The translations under genes were made by a program, and so were the position numbers. From Spirosoma validum (GTDB lineage: Bacteria; Bacteroidota; Bacteroidia; Cytophagales; Spirosomataceae), in contig NZ_JACXAA010000009.1 of assembly GCF_014699035.1 (NCBI RefSeq), positions 124,001-188,000 of the forward strand: a stretch of 64,000 nucleotides of DNA, read 5' to 3'. Below are positions 53,202-62,404 of this stretch, in pieces. The notes beneath the pieces are model-generated. The model was not told the DNA's origin. It ran no database searches and saw nothing but the letters and a program-made list of their open reading frames with translations. The first letter of the stretch is position 1; each line of letters begins with the position of its first letter.

Positions 53202-53545
53202 TGTTTTAGGTTTATCGACTAAATTAGTTATGTTCATGATATTTTTTACAACTGGATTGGGTCATGCTTACGAAATACGACACTAGTTCGTTAGAAAAAT
53301 AATAGTCATTTTATTTAATAACATCATATTTGTGGGTGAATTATATTGGTAAAAACTGTAGAAATCATCATTGCTGCCTGTTAATAAAATTCTTTTGCAT
53401 TACGTAATCGAATGATGGACATTACGTTAACGGTTTTGTACTGACTAATTAATTTCTCTGATAGACTGAACAGCCTGTTTTTTGCCCTGATAGATAATTT
53501 GTTGTATCCTTTTCAACAACCTGTTAGCTGTATGGTTTCCTGATT
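53202..53545. other. AT-rich gap without a gene
   Basis: About 340 bp of AT-rich sequence. No gene is seen. TTGTTG/CAACAA arms near 53499-53520 lie just before the next start. Confidence 0.45.
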
Positions 53546-54172
53546 ATGACCCGAAATCAACTCGATGACCTTCTTGAGCAGGGGGAGCATGCCCGTTTAG
53601 AATTTAAACGATCTATTTCGTCGGCGCAGCGGATTGCCCGCACATTAGCTGCTTTTGCCAACACATCAGGCGGTACGTTGCTCATCGGTATTTCCGATGA
53701 CGGTAAAATTGTCGGTGCGCCATCGGAGTTTCGTGAGGTGAGCAAAGTTGAGGAGGCAACCGACCGATGCATTGAACCAGCGCTGACTGTTAGCTATGAG
53801 ACGCTTTCGCCTGATGGTCGGATCGTGCTGGTCGTTACGGTTTCGGAAAGTGAAGAGAAACCGCACTACGTAATAAACGACGCGGGCAAACGGACGATTT
53901 ACGTTCGGGCTAAAGACAAATCAGTGCCGACCAATAAGTTGATTATCACACCTGATCTGGCGAATGCCGACTTAATTAAATCGCCGATGACCAGGACGTT
54001 GATTCAGTATCTGCGCAAGAATGACCACATCACGGCCGATCGCTTCGCCAAACTCATCAATATTTCTGATTATCGGGCGGGCAAACTCCTGCGGCAATTG
54101 GCCGAACAGGGTTTGTTACTTCTCATTGATAAATCCCGCCCCGTACGATACGCGCTAAAACTGGTTGAATAG
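53546..54172 (+). CDS. AlbA_2-domain (Schlafen-like) putative DNA/RNA-binding protein
   Basis: A 208-residue protein. ARLEFKRS and LAAFANTSGGTLLIGISDDG (residues about 16-55) are the AlbA_2/divergent AAA-like domain found in transcriptional regulators and Schlafen-like proteins. A winged helix near the C-terminus (DHITADRFAKLINISDYRAG, then LLRQLAEQGLLLLI) supports nucleic-acid binding. It may be a regulator. The next gene, hemF, starts 53 bp later; a promoter-like box before hemF suggests separate transcription. Confidence 0.85.
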   Translation: MTRNQLDDLLEQGEHARLEFKRSISSAQRIARTLAAFANTSGGTLLIGISDDGKIVGAPSEFREVSKVEEATDRCIEPALTVSYETLSPDGRIVLVVTVSESEEKPHYVINDAGKRTIYVRAKDKSVPTNKLIITPDLANADLIKSPMTRTLIQYLRKNDHITADRFAKLINISDYRAGKLLRQLAEQGLLLLIDKSRPVRYALKLVE

Positions 54173-54224
54173 TTGCTCGGGTAAATAGTCGGTAAGTCGG
54201 TCAGTCTTTGCGAACTTTGTGGTT

Positions 54225-55154
54225 ATGATATCAGAACAGTCTGTTACAAAGGAAACGATCACCCGTTTTTTTATGGATCTGCAGGATCGCATCTGTCAGG
54301 CACTGGAAGAGGCTGATGGGGCGGGGCAGATAAGTAACACACGCTTTCGGGAGGATAGCTGGGAGCGACCAGGTGGAGGTGGGGGACGATCTCGCACATT
54401 GACCGATGGAAATGTTATTGAAAAAGGTGGCGTCGGTTTTTCCGCCGTGTATGGCGAGGCTACCGAAGCCACGTTACGTACCTTACAGCTTACGGAACCC
54501 GCCGAGTTTTATGCAACGGGTGTTTCGATTGTGCTGCATCCGCGTAATCCGATGGTGCCGATTATTCACATGAATGTTCGGTATTTTGAGATGAGCACCG
54601 GTCACAGCTGGTTTGGGGGAGGCATCGACCTAACGCCCCATTACGTTGTGGAAGAAGACGCCCGCTGGTTCCATCACTACCTTAAATCCGTCTGTGATCG
54701 GCACGATCCAGCTTATTATCCCAAGTTTAAGCCCTGGGCCGACGACTATTTTTATATTCCGCACCGGCAGGAAACGCGGGGTATCGGCGGGATTTTCTTC
54801 GACTACCTTAAACCAACGGATGCTTCTCACAAAGCTGATCTGTTTGCGTTTGTGCAAGATGTAGGCAATGCTTTCGCGCCAATTTATACCCATTTTATGC
54901 ACCAAAATCGTGATCTACCGTTCGGGGAACCTGAAAAAAACTGGCAGTTGCTGCGACGTGGCCGTTACGTCGAATTTAATCTGGTCTGGGACCGGGGTAC
55001 TAAGTTTGGTCTCGAAACCAACGGACGCACGGAGTCCATTCTGATGAGTATGCCCCCGCAAGCGAACTGGACGTATGACTTTCATCCCGAACCAAACAGT
55101 CGCGAAGAGCAAACATTGCACCTATTACGGAAAGGTGTGGAGTGGACCGACTAA
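54225..55154 (+). CDS. hemF: oxygen-dependent coproporphyrinogen-III oxidase
   Basis: A 309-residue enzyme of haem synthesis that converts coproporphyrinogen III to protoporphyrinogen IX with O2. Family blocks are present: SWERPGGGGGRSR, HMNVRYFEMSTG, WWFGGGIDLTPHY-type region (here WFGGGIDLTP), RRGRYVEFNLVWDRGT and TESILMSMPP. The length and start fit the family. Start ATG 54225 is chosen over GTG 54219. A GAACTTTG box (54212-54219) immediately precedes it, so the message may have almost no leader. Confidence 0.95.
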   Translation: MISEQSVTKETITRFFMDLQDRICQALEEADGAGQISNTRFREDSWERPGGGGGRSRTLTDGNVIEKGGVGFSAVYGEATEATLRTLQLTEPAEFYATGVSIVLHPRNPMVPIIHMNVRYFEMSTGHSWFGGGIDLTPHYVVEEDARWFHHYLKSVCDRHDPAYYPKFKPWADDYFYIPHRQETRGIGGIFFDYLKPTDASHKADLFAFVQDVGNAFAPIYTHFMHQNRDLPFGEPEKNWQLLRRGRYVEFNLVWDRGTKFGLETNGRTESILMSMPPQANWTYDFHPEPNSREEQTLHLLRKGVEWTD

Positions 55155-55234
55155 TTATACCGACTTGTAATTCTGTACCTGCAACGGTATAGCCGACCGC
55201 TGCGTATAGAGGAAAAAATGGCTTTATTATAGAT

Positions 55235-55270
55235 TAAAAAAATGCCAGTTCTTTTGGAGCTGGCATTTTT
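55235..55270 (-). terminator. intrinsic terminator
   Basis: AAAATGCCAGTTC and GAGCTGGCATTTT form a stem with one mismatch, with A- and T-runs on both sides. It can serve both hemF and the convergent small gene. Confidence 0.8.
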
Positions 55271-55288
55271 ATGTCGGCCCGGTGCTCG

Positions 55289-55495
55289 TTACGCTTTGGC
55301 ACCTGTTTCCTCACCACTGTGCATCTTGGTGAGCTTCGTTGCGTCGAAATCCTCTACCGTAGGTTTATCTTCACTACTGGTTTCGCAGGTAACCGTACGC
55401 CCATCGTCGCTAACGGATTTAACGGTCATCGGTGCGCTGCCTTCCAGTAAAGTAACCTGATCGCCGGGCTGGAATTGTGTGGGTGTATCGTCCAT
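55289..55495 (-). CDS. small YodC-like (DUF2158-type) protein
   Basis: A 68-residue protein starting MDDTPTQFQPGDQVTLLEGS. The pattern PGDQVxLxxGSxPMTV and a cysteine in VTCETSSEDKP is like the short DUF2158/YodC group, but much of the usual WF ending is missing. The acidic C-terminal half differs. Function unknown. It is a single gene with a terminator. Confidence 0.6.
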   Translation of the reverse strand: MDDTPTQFQPGDQVTLLEGSAPMTVKSVSDDGRTVTCETSSEDKPTVEDFDATKLTKMHSGEETGAKA

Positions 55496-55664
55496 TATCG
55501 TAAGGTTTAGCTGAGTTTTAGAATAATGCTGTTAGGTGAATTCGTGCCTGTCAACTGAGACATTACCGTAACTAAGATCAGGGGTTAGTGGTTTTAGAGA
55601 ATTCATTTCCGGACAGTTTCCGGCCTTCAGCGATTAGTCCAGCATACGTAACATGAGTCGCTTT

Positions 55665-56153
55665 CTACTGTCGCAGCCAGGTTGTCATGGCCGGAAAACC
55701 GCCCTCGGCTGTTGCTTCCTTTGTCATACCCATCCATACCAGCAGTGGTAAGCCGATGTAAATTTTATCGGCGAACGTATCGAGTAGCCACTGGCTCTGG
55801 CCTTTATAACCATCCGGATGAAAGACAATCTCCGGAGGAATACCGATGTGCTGACAGGCTGCGTAAGTCCATAGCAATACAGCTAGTTCATCCCCCTGTT
55901 TTTCGGGGTGACCGGCTGTAATGTCGTTCTCGAGTAGATACCGCTCGGCAGCGGGTGTTACGGCAATATGGCCTGCCTCATGGAGAATGTCGCCGGGATA
56001 AAGCAACTGGCCAGGATCGACGGCAAGGGTGCCACGATCGATCAGGATACCGGGCAAAAACGTTGATTGTGCGATTGGCCTGTTAACGACCTTAATCCCG
56101 ATCTCAGCCAGAAAATCGTAAATCCTGTCAAGTATGTTATCGGGTACGTTCAT
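55665..56153 (-). CDS. HExxH-motif protein of the hydroxylation/sulfation cassette
   Basis: A 162-residue protein without a signal peptide. HEAGH (residues 58-62) is a zinc-metallopeptidase-type motif, and E89 in GDELAVLLWTYAA, 27 residues further, could be a third ligand as in gluzincins. There is no known family. It overlaps the upstream sulfotransferase gene by 17 bp, so the two are translated from one message. It may process or bind the product of the cassette. Catalysis is inferred from the motif only. Confidence 0.72.
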   Translation of the reverse strand: MNVPDNILDRIYDFLAEIGIKVVNRPIAQSTFLPGILIDRGTLAVDPGQLLYPGDILHEAGHIAVTPAAERYLLENDITAGHPEKQGDELAVLLWTYAACQHIGIPPEIVFHPDGYKGQSQWLLDTFADKIYIGLPLLVWMGMTKEATAEGGFPAMTTWLRQ

Positions 56154-57153
56154 GGACTAATGAGATTGTATTTGTTCGCTTAGCGTTGAGCTGATGATAT
56201 AACGTCATGACTGGCTGGAGATAAGCTTCTGTGGATTCCTGAGGCACTATCTCGCTAAATGGCTGGTTGGGGTATTTTGAATGATACTGGCTTCGTTCAA
56301 GCATCTGATCCATCTCTTCCGGACTGACATCGATTTGCAACGTATTGATCAACTCATGTAATATAGCACTTCCGTCGGCCTGATAGTTGAGAAGATGTAG
56401 GTTGGTATCGGTGTCGACGATGGTTAGCATCGTCTGGAAATATCGTTCCAGCACGGCAGCTGTGTATTCATCCATCGACCGTACGTCTTCCCGATTGAAG
56501 CCAAAGAGTTCGGGCTCAATAAGTCCCGGAACGGCCTGCATACCCCGGCGCTTCTGATGCGAACGGATTACAGCATCGGGCGAGCGATAGAGTAGAACAA
56601 ACGGTACGTCCGGGTAAAGCTGGCGGAGGGTTTTGTAGAAAAACAGATTCCAGCTATCCAGCTTGACAAACAATCGGTTTTCTTCGCCACTACGTTTAGC
56701 ACCCAGCAGATGAATGATGGCTTTTAGTGCAGCCTTACGTTCTTCTTCGGACACGCCGAGTGAAGGCGTCGTGTCGGGTAGACGTAGTACTTCATCGATG
56801 AGTGGCATTTCTGAAAGCATGATGTGTCGCTCAGAGATGGCCAGCAGTTGCGAAAGTAACGTAGAGCCGCAACGGGATACGTGAAAAATAAACGCACTTG
56901 GCGGAACGCTTAAGCAAGTCTGGGCAGCATCGAGCAACCCGGACAACGTACTGACCGATTGCCAGCGTGTTGAGTTGTATGGATACTGTTTGCAGTGTGC
57001 TACGGTCTCGTCAAAAAACGGCTCAGTGAACCGATGATCGCCAACGTGCAGCCACCGGAACAGGAGCTGTTCGTCTGTACCTGTCAACCGGTACGGAATC
57101 CAGTTTCTCAACGGTTGATGATGCGTGTTGCTGTTCACCCGATATAAGCGCAT
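56137..57153 (-). CDS. sulfotransferase-family protein
   Basis: A 338-residue cytosolic protein. SRCGSTLLS (residues 93-101) matches the 5'-phosphosulfate-binding loop and YRSPDAVIRSH (189-199) the 3'-phosphate-binding segment of PAPS-dependent sulfotransferases. A catalytic base is not obvious. It would transfer sulfate from PAPS to an acceptor hydroxyl. It lies 8 bp after the oxygenase gene and overlaps the HExxH gene; the divergent APS kinase would provide PAPS. Substrate unknown. Confidence 0.85.
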   Translation of the reverse strand: MRLYRVNSNTHHQPLRNWIPYRLTGTDEQLLFRWLHVGDHRFTEPFFDETVAHCKQYPYNSTRWQSVSTLSGLLDAAQTCLSVPPSAFIFHVSRCGSTLLSQLLAISERHIMLSEMPLIDEVLRLPDTTPSLGVSEEERKAALKAIIHLLGAKRSGEENRLFVKLDSWNLFFYKTLRQLYPDVPFVLLYRSPDAVIRSHQKRRGMQAVPGLIEPELFGFNREDVRSMDEYTAAVLERYFQTMLTIVDTDTNLHLLNYQADGSAILHELINTLQIDVSPEEMDQMLERSQYHSKYPNQPFSEIVPQESTEAYLQPVMTLYHQLNAKRTNTISLVHERTR

Positions 57154-57161
57154 GAAACGAT

Positions 57162-57875
57162 TTAAGCGTCCTGTTTGGTGGCCAGCTGATCGATTAACTG
57201 ACGAGCCGTCTCGCTGTTGTGCCGGGCCAGTTCGGCCATAATCTGCTGTTTCAGCTGCTGGGACGGTTCGCGTTTCTGCCGTTCCTCATTGAAGTCATAG
57301 CCCGCTTGTCTGAAGAGGTCATCGGACCAGGCGTTCCGTCGGCAATCGAGCACCAGATGGACTCGTTCGATAAGCCCTTCATTCCGTACGCTATGGGGCA
57401 AATCAAAGTTAGCGTACCAGCATTCACCGACCGCCATGGGCAATACCTGACCATCGACCCGGAAAGCTACTTTTTCGCCTGTCTCGATGGGAATATGTAC
57501 CCGAAAAAAGCCGTATTCGTAACCGGCCTGCGGATCCCGATGCTCGTTAATGATGCTGCCGGGCGATAGCGCCAGCAATCGAACGGATTCCTGCTGACAC
57601 TGAAATTGGTCCATAATCGACTGGAAATACGGGCAATTTTCCAATAATGGTGTGTTCTGATAAGATACATCCGGCTGGGAGCGAATGTCGGTTTCGCTTC
57701 CCGAAACGGAACGTAGCGCAATGCTGCTCCAGTGACCTGAATAATCGGCCTGATTAAAGTGTTTGGGCCATGTAATCGTTCGGCACGTGGCTAAATCGGT
57801 TGCCAGACGTAGTGGATCAAACGTGAACGGCAGTTGAAAAAAACGATTTCTAGAGGAAGGGGTCTGGTTACTCAT
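57162..57875 (-). CDS. aspartyl/asparaginyl beta-hydroxylase-type Fe/2-oxoglutarate oxygenase
   Basis: A 237-residue soluble protein. The iron ligands fit H112 and D114 in EHRDPQAGYE and H161 in DLPHSVRNEG; R171 near ERVHLVLDCRR may bind 2-oxoglutarate. Start 57875 (MSNQTPSSRN) is preferred over ATG 57902. The family hydroxylates the beta carbon of Asp or Asn in peptides, and bacterial members also act on free amino acids or small molecules. It is the first gene of the three-gene unit and lies 35 bp from the divergent APS kinase start. Confidence 0.85.
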   Translation of the reverse strand: MSNQTPSSRNRFFQLPFTFDPLRLATDLATCRTITWPKHFNQADYSGHWSSIALRSVSGSETDIRSQPDVSYQNTPLLENCPYFQSIMDQFQCQQESVRLLALSPGSIINEHRDPQAGYEYGFFRVHIPIETGEKVAFRVDGQVLPMAVGECWYANFDLPHSVRNEGLIERVHLVLDCRRNAWSDDLFRQAGYDFNEERQKREPSQQLKQQIMAELARHNSETARQLIDQLATKQDA

Positions 57876-57910
57876 TGTGTATCTTTCCGGCAATATTACC
57901 AATTTATTGT

Positions 57911-58492
57911 ATGCTATTCATTCAGGTTACGGGCTTGTCGGGGGCTGGTAAAACAACCCTGTCGAATCGGGTACAGAAACGACTGGAGCAATTGGGTTAT
58001 CCGGTCGAGGTACTGGATGGCGATGAATGCCGCCGACATCTTTGGCCCGAGCTAACGTATTCCGAAGCGGATCGACAGGAAAACATCCGGCGGTTAGGCT
58101 ATCTGGGACGAATATTCACCCGACGGGGCATCATCGTACTGCTGGCGGCTATCAATCCATACGAACGCATTCGGGCGGAACTAAACCAACAAAATCAACC
58201 CGCCAAAACCGTTTTCATCGACTGCGATCTGCAAACCCTCATCCACCGAGATACAAAAGGCTTATACACGAAAGCCTTACTGCCCGATACTCATCCGAAT
58301 AAACTACATGACTTCACGGGTATCAACGCACCTTATGAAACCCCCGTAAGTCCTGACCTGACAATTCATACCGGCCAGCAAGCAGAAGCTGATTGTGAAG
58401 AGCAACTGTTTCAGTTCATTCTGGCTTTCCTGAGAGAATCGGTGTCGAAAAAGCAGTCGCTGGAGAAAAGTAATCTGACAGAACCCGTGTAA
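57911..58492 (+). CDS. cysC: adenylyl-sulfate (APS) kinase
   Basis: A 193-residue kinase that phosphorylates APS to PAPS. The P-loop GLSGAGKTT begins at residue 8. DGDECRRHLWPELTYSEADR and ENIRRLGYLGRIFTRRGIIV are typical of the family. Start 57911 (MLFIQVTG) fits the family; a longer frame from 57875 overlaps the oxygenase start. A TATCTTTC -7-like box lies at 57880-57887. No CysN, CysD or CysH gene is nearby, so it probably serves the adjacent sulfotransferase. Confidence 0.93.
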   Translation: MLFIQVTGLSGAGKTTLSNRVQKRLEQLGYPVEVLDGDECRRHLWPELTYSEADRQENIRRLGYLGRIFTRRGIIVLLAAINPYERIRAELNQQNQPAKTVFIDCDLQTLIHRDTKGLYTKALLPDTHPNKLHDFTGINAPYETPVSPDLTIHTGQQAEADCEEQLFQFILAFLRESVSKKQSLEKSNLTEPV

Positions 58493-58501
58493 ATCGTGGT
58501 T

Positions 58502-58595
58502 GACTAAGTATGACCTCTGCGGGGTCAGATATGTATAGAAGCAATTAACCGCTATACACATCTGACCCCGCAGGGGTCGTACCGAAATCGTAGAC
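58502..58595. repeat. inverted repeat with GACC..GGGGTC arms
   Basis: Arms around 58509-58537 and 58552-58581 (CTGCGGGGTCAGAT..TGTATAG) are imperfect complements of about 29 bp; the flanks GACTAAG/CTACTT extend the pairing. It follows cysC and resembles the short palindrome at 45534. Confidence 0.7.
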
Positions 58596-58734
58596 TACTT
58601 AATGAAATTAACGATAGTCAGGCTCGGCTTGGAAACAGGTTGAGTTAGGGTCGAGCGTAGTCTTCAGCTTACCGCGTTGGTGTATCGGCCGAATGTATCG
58701 ATTGAACGAAGTCAAATAGGCCCTTTTACCGCTC

Positions 58735-60912
58735 TTACTTCGCTGAAATCGGCTGAGCGTTTTCGGCTAGTTCAATGTCCTTGACTACGGCCGGACGCAG
58801 TTTTGCCCAGTGAAAACGGAGCTTATTGTTCTCTTCCCAGGTGTGTCCCTTCTGTTCGGCGAGATGCACCAGCGGCATGTCGTTATACAGCGGCCGAGTA
58901 ATGGCAACAACGTCATCCCAATAGCGTAGTGCTGCTTTCAGATGCTGGATGGCTTCCTGTTTCTGAGGCTCCTGACCCGTTGTTCGGTACGTTTGCAAGG
59001 CCACCGCACCCTGTAACTTCTCGGCCAGATGCAGACCCAGATTCGCCCAGACTTTCACGTCGGCCACTTCATACAGCAATGATCGATTGGCCGACGTATT
59101 GATAGACCGAACCAGTTGAAGGGCTTTCTGACAGTCGGTTTCCAGCATCTTCGCCAACACAGGTGGGGTTATTTTTTCCTTGCCGAATGAACCACTAGCC
59201 GTAATCGTTTTGACGTAATCATTGACTGATACGTAGTTTGGATCAAGAGTGGGTTGCGTGGTGAGTTGGTTGACAGAAATGTACGAAACATTCTTGTTGG
59301 CATCGAACCCCATCATGCCTTCGCTGTACAACGAAAAATCCCAGGTGAAGTCAAATGCCGAAGCCAGCCGCAGGGGCGTAGACGATGCCAGTGAATACGC
59401 TTCCAGCAATCGACTGGCCGACGAACCGTACCGCCGAACGAACTCAGCGCTAAATACTGCATCCGGCGTGGTCGGATTGTAAAGCAATCGACCCCATAAC
59501 TTGTAAAACAGCCACTGTCGTTCAAAGGCATATCGCCAATCGACGGGGGAACCGGGTGTGGTGAAATAATCTTTAGCGGGTATGTACGTTTCCGAACCCA
59601 GAAAATAACCACCAACGTACGACTGATTATTGGCGGCTACGTGTGCCCGAACAAAGTCGGGTACGCCCCAGCGCAGGCAGAAGAAATCTTCATTGCGGAC
59701 CGTCCAGGTAATTTTATACGTTGTCGGATCGGGTTTGAAATACGTATCGAACAGCTTTCCGCCGTGTACTTTCACGAGCGTTGGTGTGGAGTGTGCGTGC
59801 GACCAGTTGTATTTTAAATCCGCCCAGATCGGCCCCTCGATAAACGGCAGCGCGGCTTCACTCTCAATGGATTTGCGGGTTAATTTTTCGGTGTCGATGC
59901 TGGTAACGCCCAACGAACCCGTCGTACTGGAAAAGGGAATCCGATGCACGAGTTTGGTTTTTCGTCCAGCTAGTCGCATCCCGTCGATGATCGTTGCCTT
60001 CATCCAGTTTTCGCGTTGCTGCGGGGTCATGCCGCCCATCGCTTCGCCCAGCGTCAGGCCAAATCCGGTCAATTCGGGGTACTCCTGAAGCACCTGCGTC
60101 ACGCACTCGCGTGTGTAGCGTTTGACAATCTCGGACGTATCGCCGTCGATAAAATGGTGATGATCCAAGTTGTTCAGTTTCGGATTCACGTTATACGCTT
60201 TCGAGAATTCCGGACTGGTGAAAATATTAAACGGAATCAGATACGTATCAATGGCCCGTTCGTTTGCCATCCGAAAAATTGCCCGGAACAGGCTCTGCCA
60301 CTCCGCCAGTTGCTGATCATTGAAAGGCGTAGCGGCCGGAAAGTTGGTGGGTCGGATCATAAACGTATACGGGTGCAGATTCCACAGACTCAGCGCATTG
60401 AAACGATTCGCTACCATCATATCCAGAAACGCTTTCCAGTAGAGCGTATCCCGGCAGGTGTCGTAGTGCAGATCAAGCGCATCACTGTGGCGATACGTAT
60501 CCCAGGGCAGATCAAATTTAATGGCGCGGAAGGGGAGGTGCGGCTGTTCCCGACGGGATTTTAGCTGGGCGAGAGCAACGCCATTCTGGATGTCCTCGAC
60601 TACCGACAGGCTACCGTAAATTAGTCCGCGCCCATCGCCCCCCGTAATCGTAATCTGCTTATTCTGTTTGTCAACGGCATACGCTTCGGGGCCTAACTGG
60701 CTATTCGGCTGTTCCAGTCGTATGGTATAGTCAACGGACTGGCTTTTGCTCCTCAGTACGTATCGTTTAGCTGTAAGCGCACTGGCAAGCTGTTGGGCTG
60801 CGTAAGCGCTTTGTCGAGAGGGTTGGGTTTGCTGAATAAATACGCTCTGGGCCAGGCTGTCGACTGTCAATCCAACTACGAGGAAGAGCAAAAGCAGGGG
60901 CTTATTTTTCAT
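58735..60912 (-). CDS. exported glycoside hydrolase with GH20/GH67-like N-terminal domain
   Basis: A 725-residue protein. Signal peptide MKNKPLLLLFLVVGLTVDSLAQ. Residues about 23-125 are a zincin-like alpha/beta domain typical of hexosaminidase (GH20) and alpha-glucuronidase (GH67) N-termini (ITITGGDGRGLIYGSLSVVE). The barrel follows with DMMVANRFNALSLWNLH and FGLTLGEAMGG. No exact family is assigned. It is followed downstream by nothing on its strand, and a deacetylase gene lies 15 bp upstream in the same direction, so both may be one unit. Confidence 0.75.
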   Translation of the reverse strand: MKNKPLLLLFLVVGLTVDSLAQSVFIQQTQPSRQSAYAAQQLASALTAKRYVLRSKSQSVDYTIRLEQPNSQLGPEAYAVDKQNKQITITGGDGRGLIYGSLSVVEDIQNGVALAQLKSRREQPHLPFRAIKFDLPWDTYRHSDALDLHYDTCRDTLYWKAFLDMMVANRFNALSLWNLHPYTFMIRPTNFPAATPFNDQQLAEWQSLFRAIFRMANERAIDTYLIPFNIFTSPEFSKAYNVNPKLNNLDHHHFIDGDTSEIVKRYTRECVTQVLQEYPELTGFGLTLGEAMGGMTPQQRENWMKATIIDGMRLAGRKTKLVHRIPFSSTTGSLGVTSIDTEKLTRKSIESEAALPFIEGPIWADLKYNWSHAHSTPTLVKVHGGKLFDTYFKPDPTTYKITWTVRNEDFFCLRWGVPDFVRAHVAANNQSYVGGYFLGSETYIPAKDYFTTPGSPVDWRYAFERQWLFYKLWGRLLYNPTTPDAVFSAEFVRRYGSSASRLLEAYSLASSTPLRLASAFDFTWDFSLYSEGMMGFDANKNVSYISVNQLTTQPTLDPNYVSVNDYVKTITASGSFGKEKITPPVLAKMLETDCQKALQLVRSINTSANRSLLYEVADVKVWANLGLHLAEKLQGAVALQTYRTTGQEPQKQEAIQHLKAALRYWDDVVAITRPLYNDMPLVHLAEQKGHTWEENNKLRFHWAKLRPAVVKDIELAENAQPISAK

Positions 60913-60926
60913 CGAATCTCTCAGTT

Positions 60927-61730
60927 CTATTTCGATTGATGGCCTTTCGCGTACTGAGCGATGTCGATAAACGGCGCTATCCAGATGTCGGCTATGTTTT
61001 GTTTCAGATAACGTAACAGCTTATTGTGCTCAGCCAGCGCTACGTTCAGCGAATGCCCACCGCCGACGCCGTGAAAAAGAAAGACGAGTACGGAGTTTGT
61101 CTCCCGCGCCTTCTTGACTAATTCGATCAATTGATCCCCCGACTGTCCGTTTATGGCGTAGGAACCGATGTCGGCGAAGTTGATTTCGGTAATCCGCTTC
61201 ATTTCGCTCGTCGTTCCCCGGGCGGCTACAAAATCGCTCGCAACGGTTTGGTAATAGTCAACACCACCGATTTTCGTATCGCCACAAGGATAAGCGAACG
61301 TTCGCAAACCTTTGCCATCAAGCGTCTTAAGCAACGTATTGGTCATTTTGATCTCGTCCGTCATGCGCTGAACGGAATACTTGCTAAGGTCATAAACCGG
61401 GTTTACCCACTCCCGGCCGGGTCGGTCGCCCGCACACGGATGGAACAGGGTGTGGTTCGCTAATTCATGACCGTTGGCACTGATGGCTTTCCACCGATTC
61501 AGGTTGTTGATAAAACCGGGAAAATAACCCGACAAATAGAACGTACCCTTCAAGCCCAGCGAATCCAGAACAGGTACTACGTTGTCCAGATGTACCTGTA
61601 AGGCGTCGTCATACGTTAGCGCGACGGCACATTTCTTTCCGTTCCAGACGGCTGAACTTTGGGCAAACGCCAGACTATGAGATACTAACAAGCAAGCAGC
61701 GACAATAAATTTCTGGACAATCGCTTTCAT
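60927..61730 (-). CDS. exported polysaccharide deacetylase (NodB domain)
   Basis: A protein of about 267 residues. Start 61730 gives MKAIVQKFIVAACLLVSHSLAFAQ; the longer frame from 61760 adds ten residues. The metal motif TYDDALQVHLDNV has the DD of the NodB T(F/Y)DD motif, and ELANHTLFHPC provides H-x-x-x-H-type ligands. RTFAYPCGD is the third motif. It probably removes acetyl groups from a polysaccharide. The glycosidase gene follows 15 bp later on the same strand. Confidence 0.9.
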   Translation of the reverse strand: MKAIVQKFIVAACLLVSHSLAFAQSSAVWNGKKCAVALTYDDALQVHLDNVVPVLDSLGLKGTFYLSGYFPGFINNLNRWKAISANGHELANHTLFHPCAGDRPGREWVNPVYDLSKYSVQRMTDEIKMTNTLLKTLDGKGLRTFAYPCGDTKIGGVDYYQTVASDFVAARGTTSEMKRITEINFADIGSYAINGQSGDQLIELVKKARETNSVLVFLFHGVGGGHSLNVALAEHNKLLRYLKQNIADIWIAPFIDIAQYAKGHQSK

Positions 61731-61993
61731 AAATACGCTCCGGATAATACGTTGTTTCAAGGCAGTATGGGTTCGTGATGCACTTTCCTGACTAAGCAGA
61801 TTTTATGCGATTACCTACTAGTCTCAGCGAGTAATTTAATGAATTAGGTGCCTGTAATTGCCCTCCTCACTTGATGTGCCAAGTGGCATTTACCGTCATT
61901 TCTGGGCCGGTCATCGTTAACGAAAAGGCAACAATTAACTGATTTAGCGGGTTAGATTAAAAATAGATTAAAAAATTTAACGTCAAATTCTCT

Positions 61994-62290
61994 ATGCAGC
62001 ACTTAGTTAATTCAATCAAAATTGACCTGCAAACCATTGGGTTTAGTGAAACGCCTGAACTCGTAGAGCAGGTTAAAAACGAACTAAATCGGGTATTACG
62101 CTTTCGGAAAGATGTCGTAGCCGCTGATTTTTATTTCAGTGAAGACGGTACCAATCCCGAAACCAATAAAATGGTGCGCTGGCGGCTGGGCGTACCGGGA
62201 AACGATCTTTTTGCCGAAGCTCGTTCGGCATCCTGGGCGAGCAGCTTGCGCAACGCTGGCGAAAAATTACGTCGGCAATTCGTTGACTAA
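61994..62290 (+). CDS. HPF/RaiA-like ribosome-associated protein
   Basis: A 98-residue protein. The layout fits short hibernation-promoting factors: an N-terminal strand (IKIDLQTIGFSETPEL), a helix (VEQVKNELNRVLRF), ADFYFSE and KMVRWRLGVPGNDLFAEA, and a C-terminal helix ending GEKLRRQFVD. Short HPFs bind the 30S A/P sites and block translation in stationary phase. It lies 114 bp upstream of a release-factor-like gene. The match is moderate, not certain. Confidence 0.72.
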   Translation: MQHLVNSIKIDLQTIGFSETPELVEQVKNELNRVLRFRKDVVAADFYFSEDGTNPETNKMVRWRLGVPGNDLFAEARSASWASSLRNAGEKLRRQFVD

Positions 62291-62404
62291 CGGGATTTGC
62301 TACCGATAAGTCTGGCTTCTGACCCATTCTACAGAGCCTCTACAGGTTACTTCTTATGCCAGGCAAATCGGGTGTTCTTTATCTTTTTACCAAATCAACT
62401 GAAC

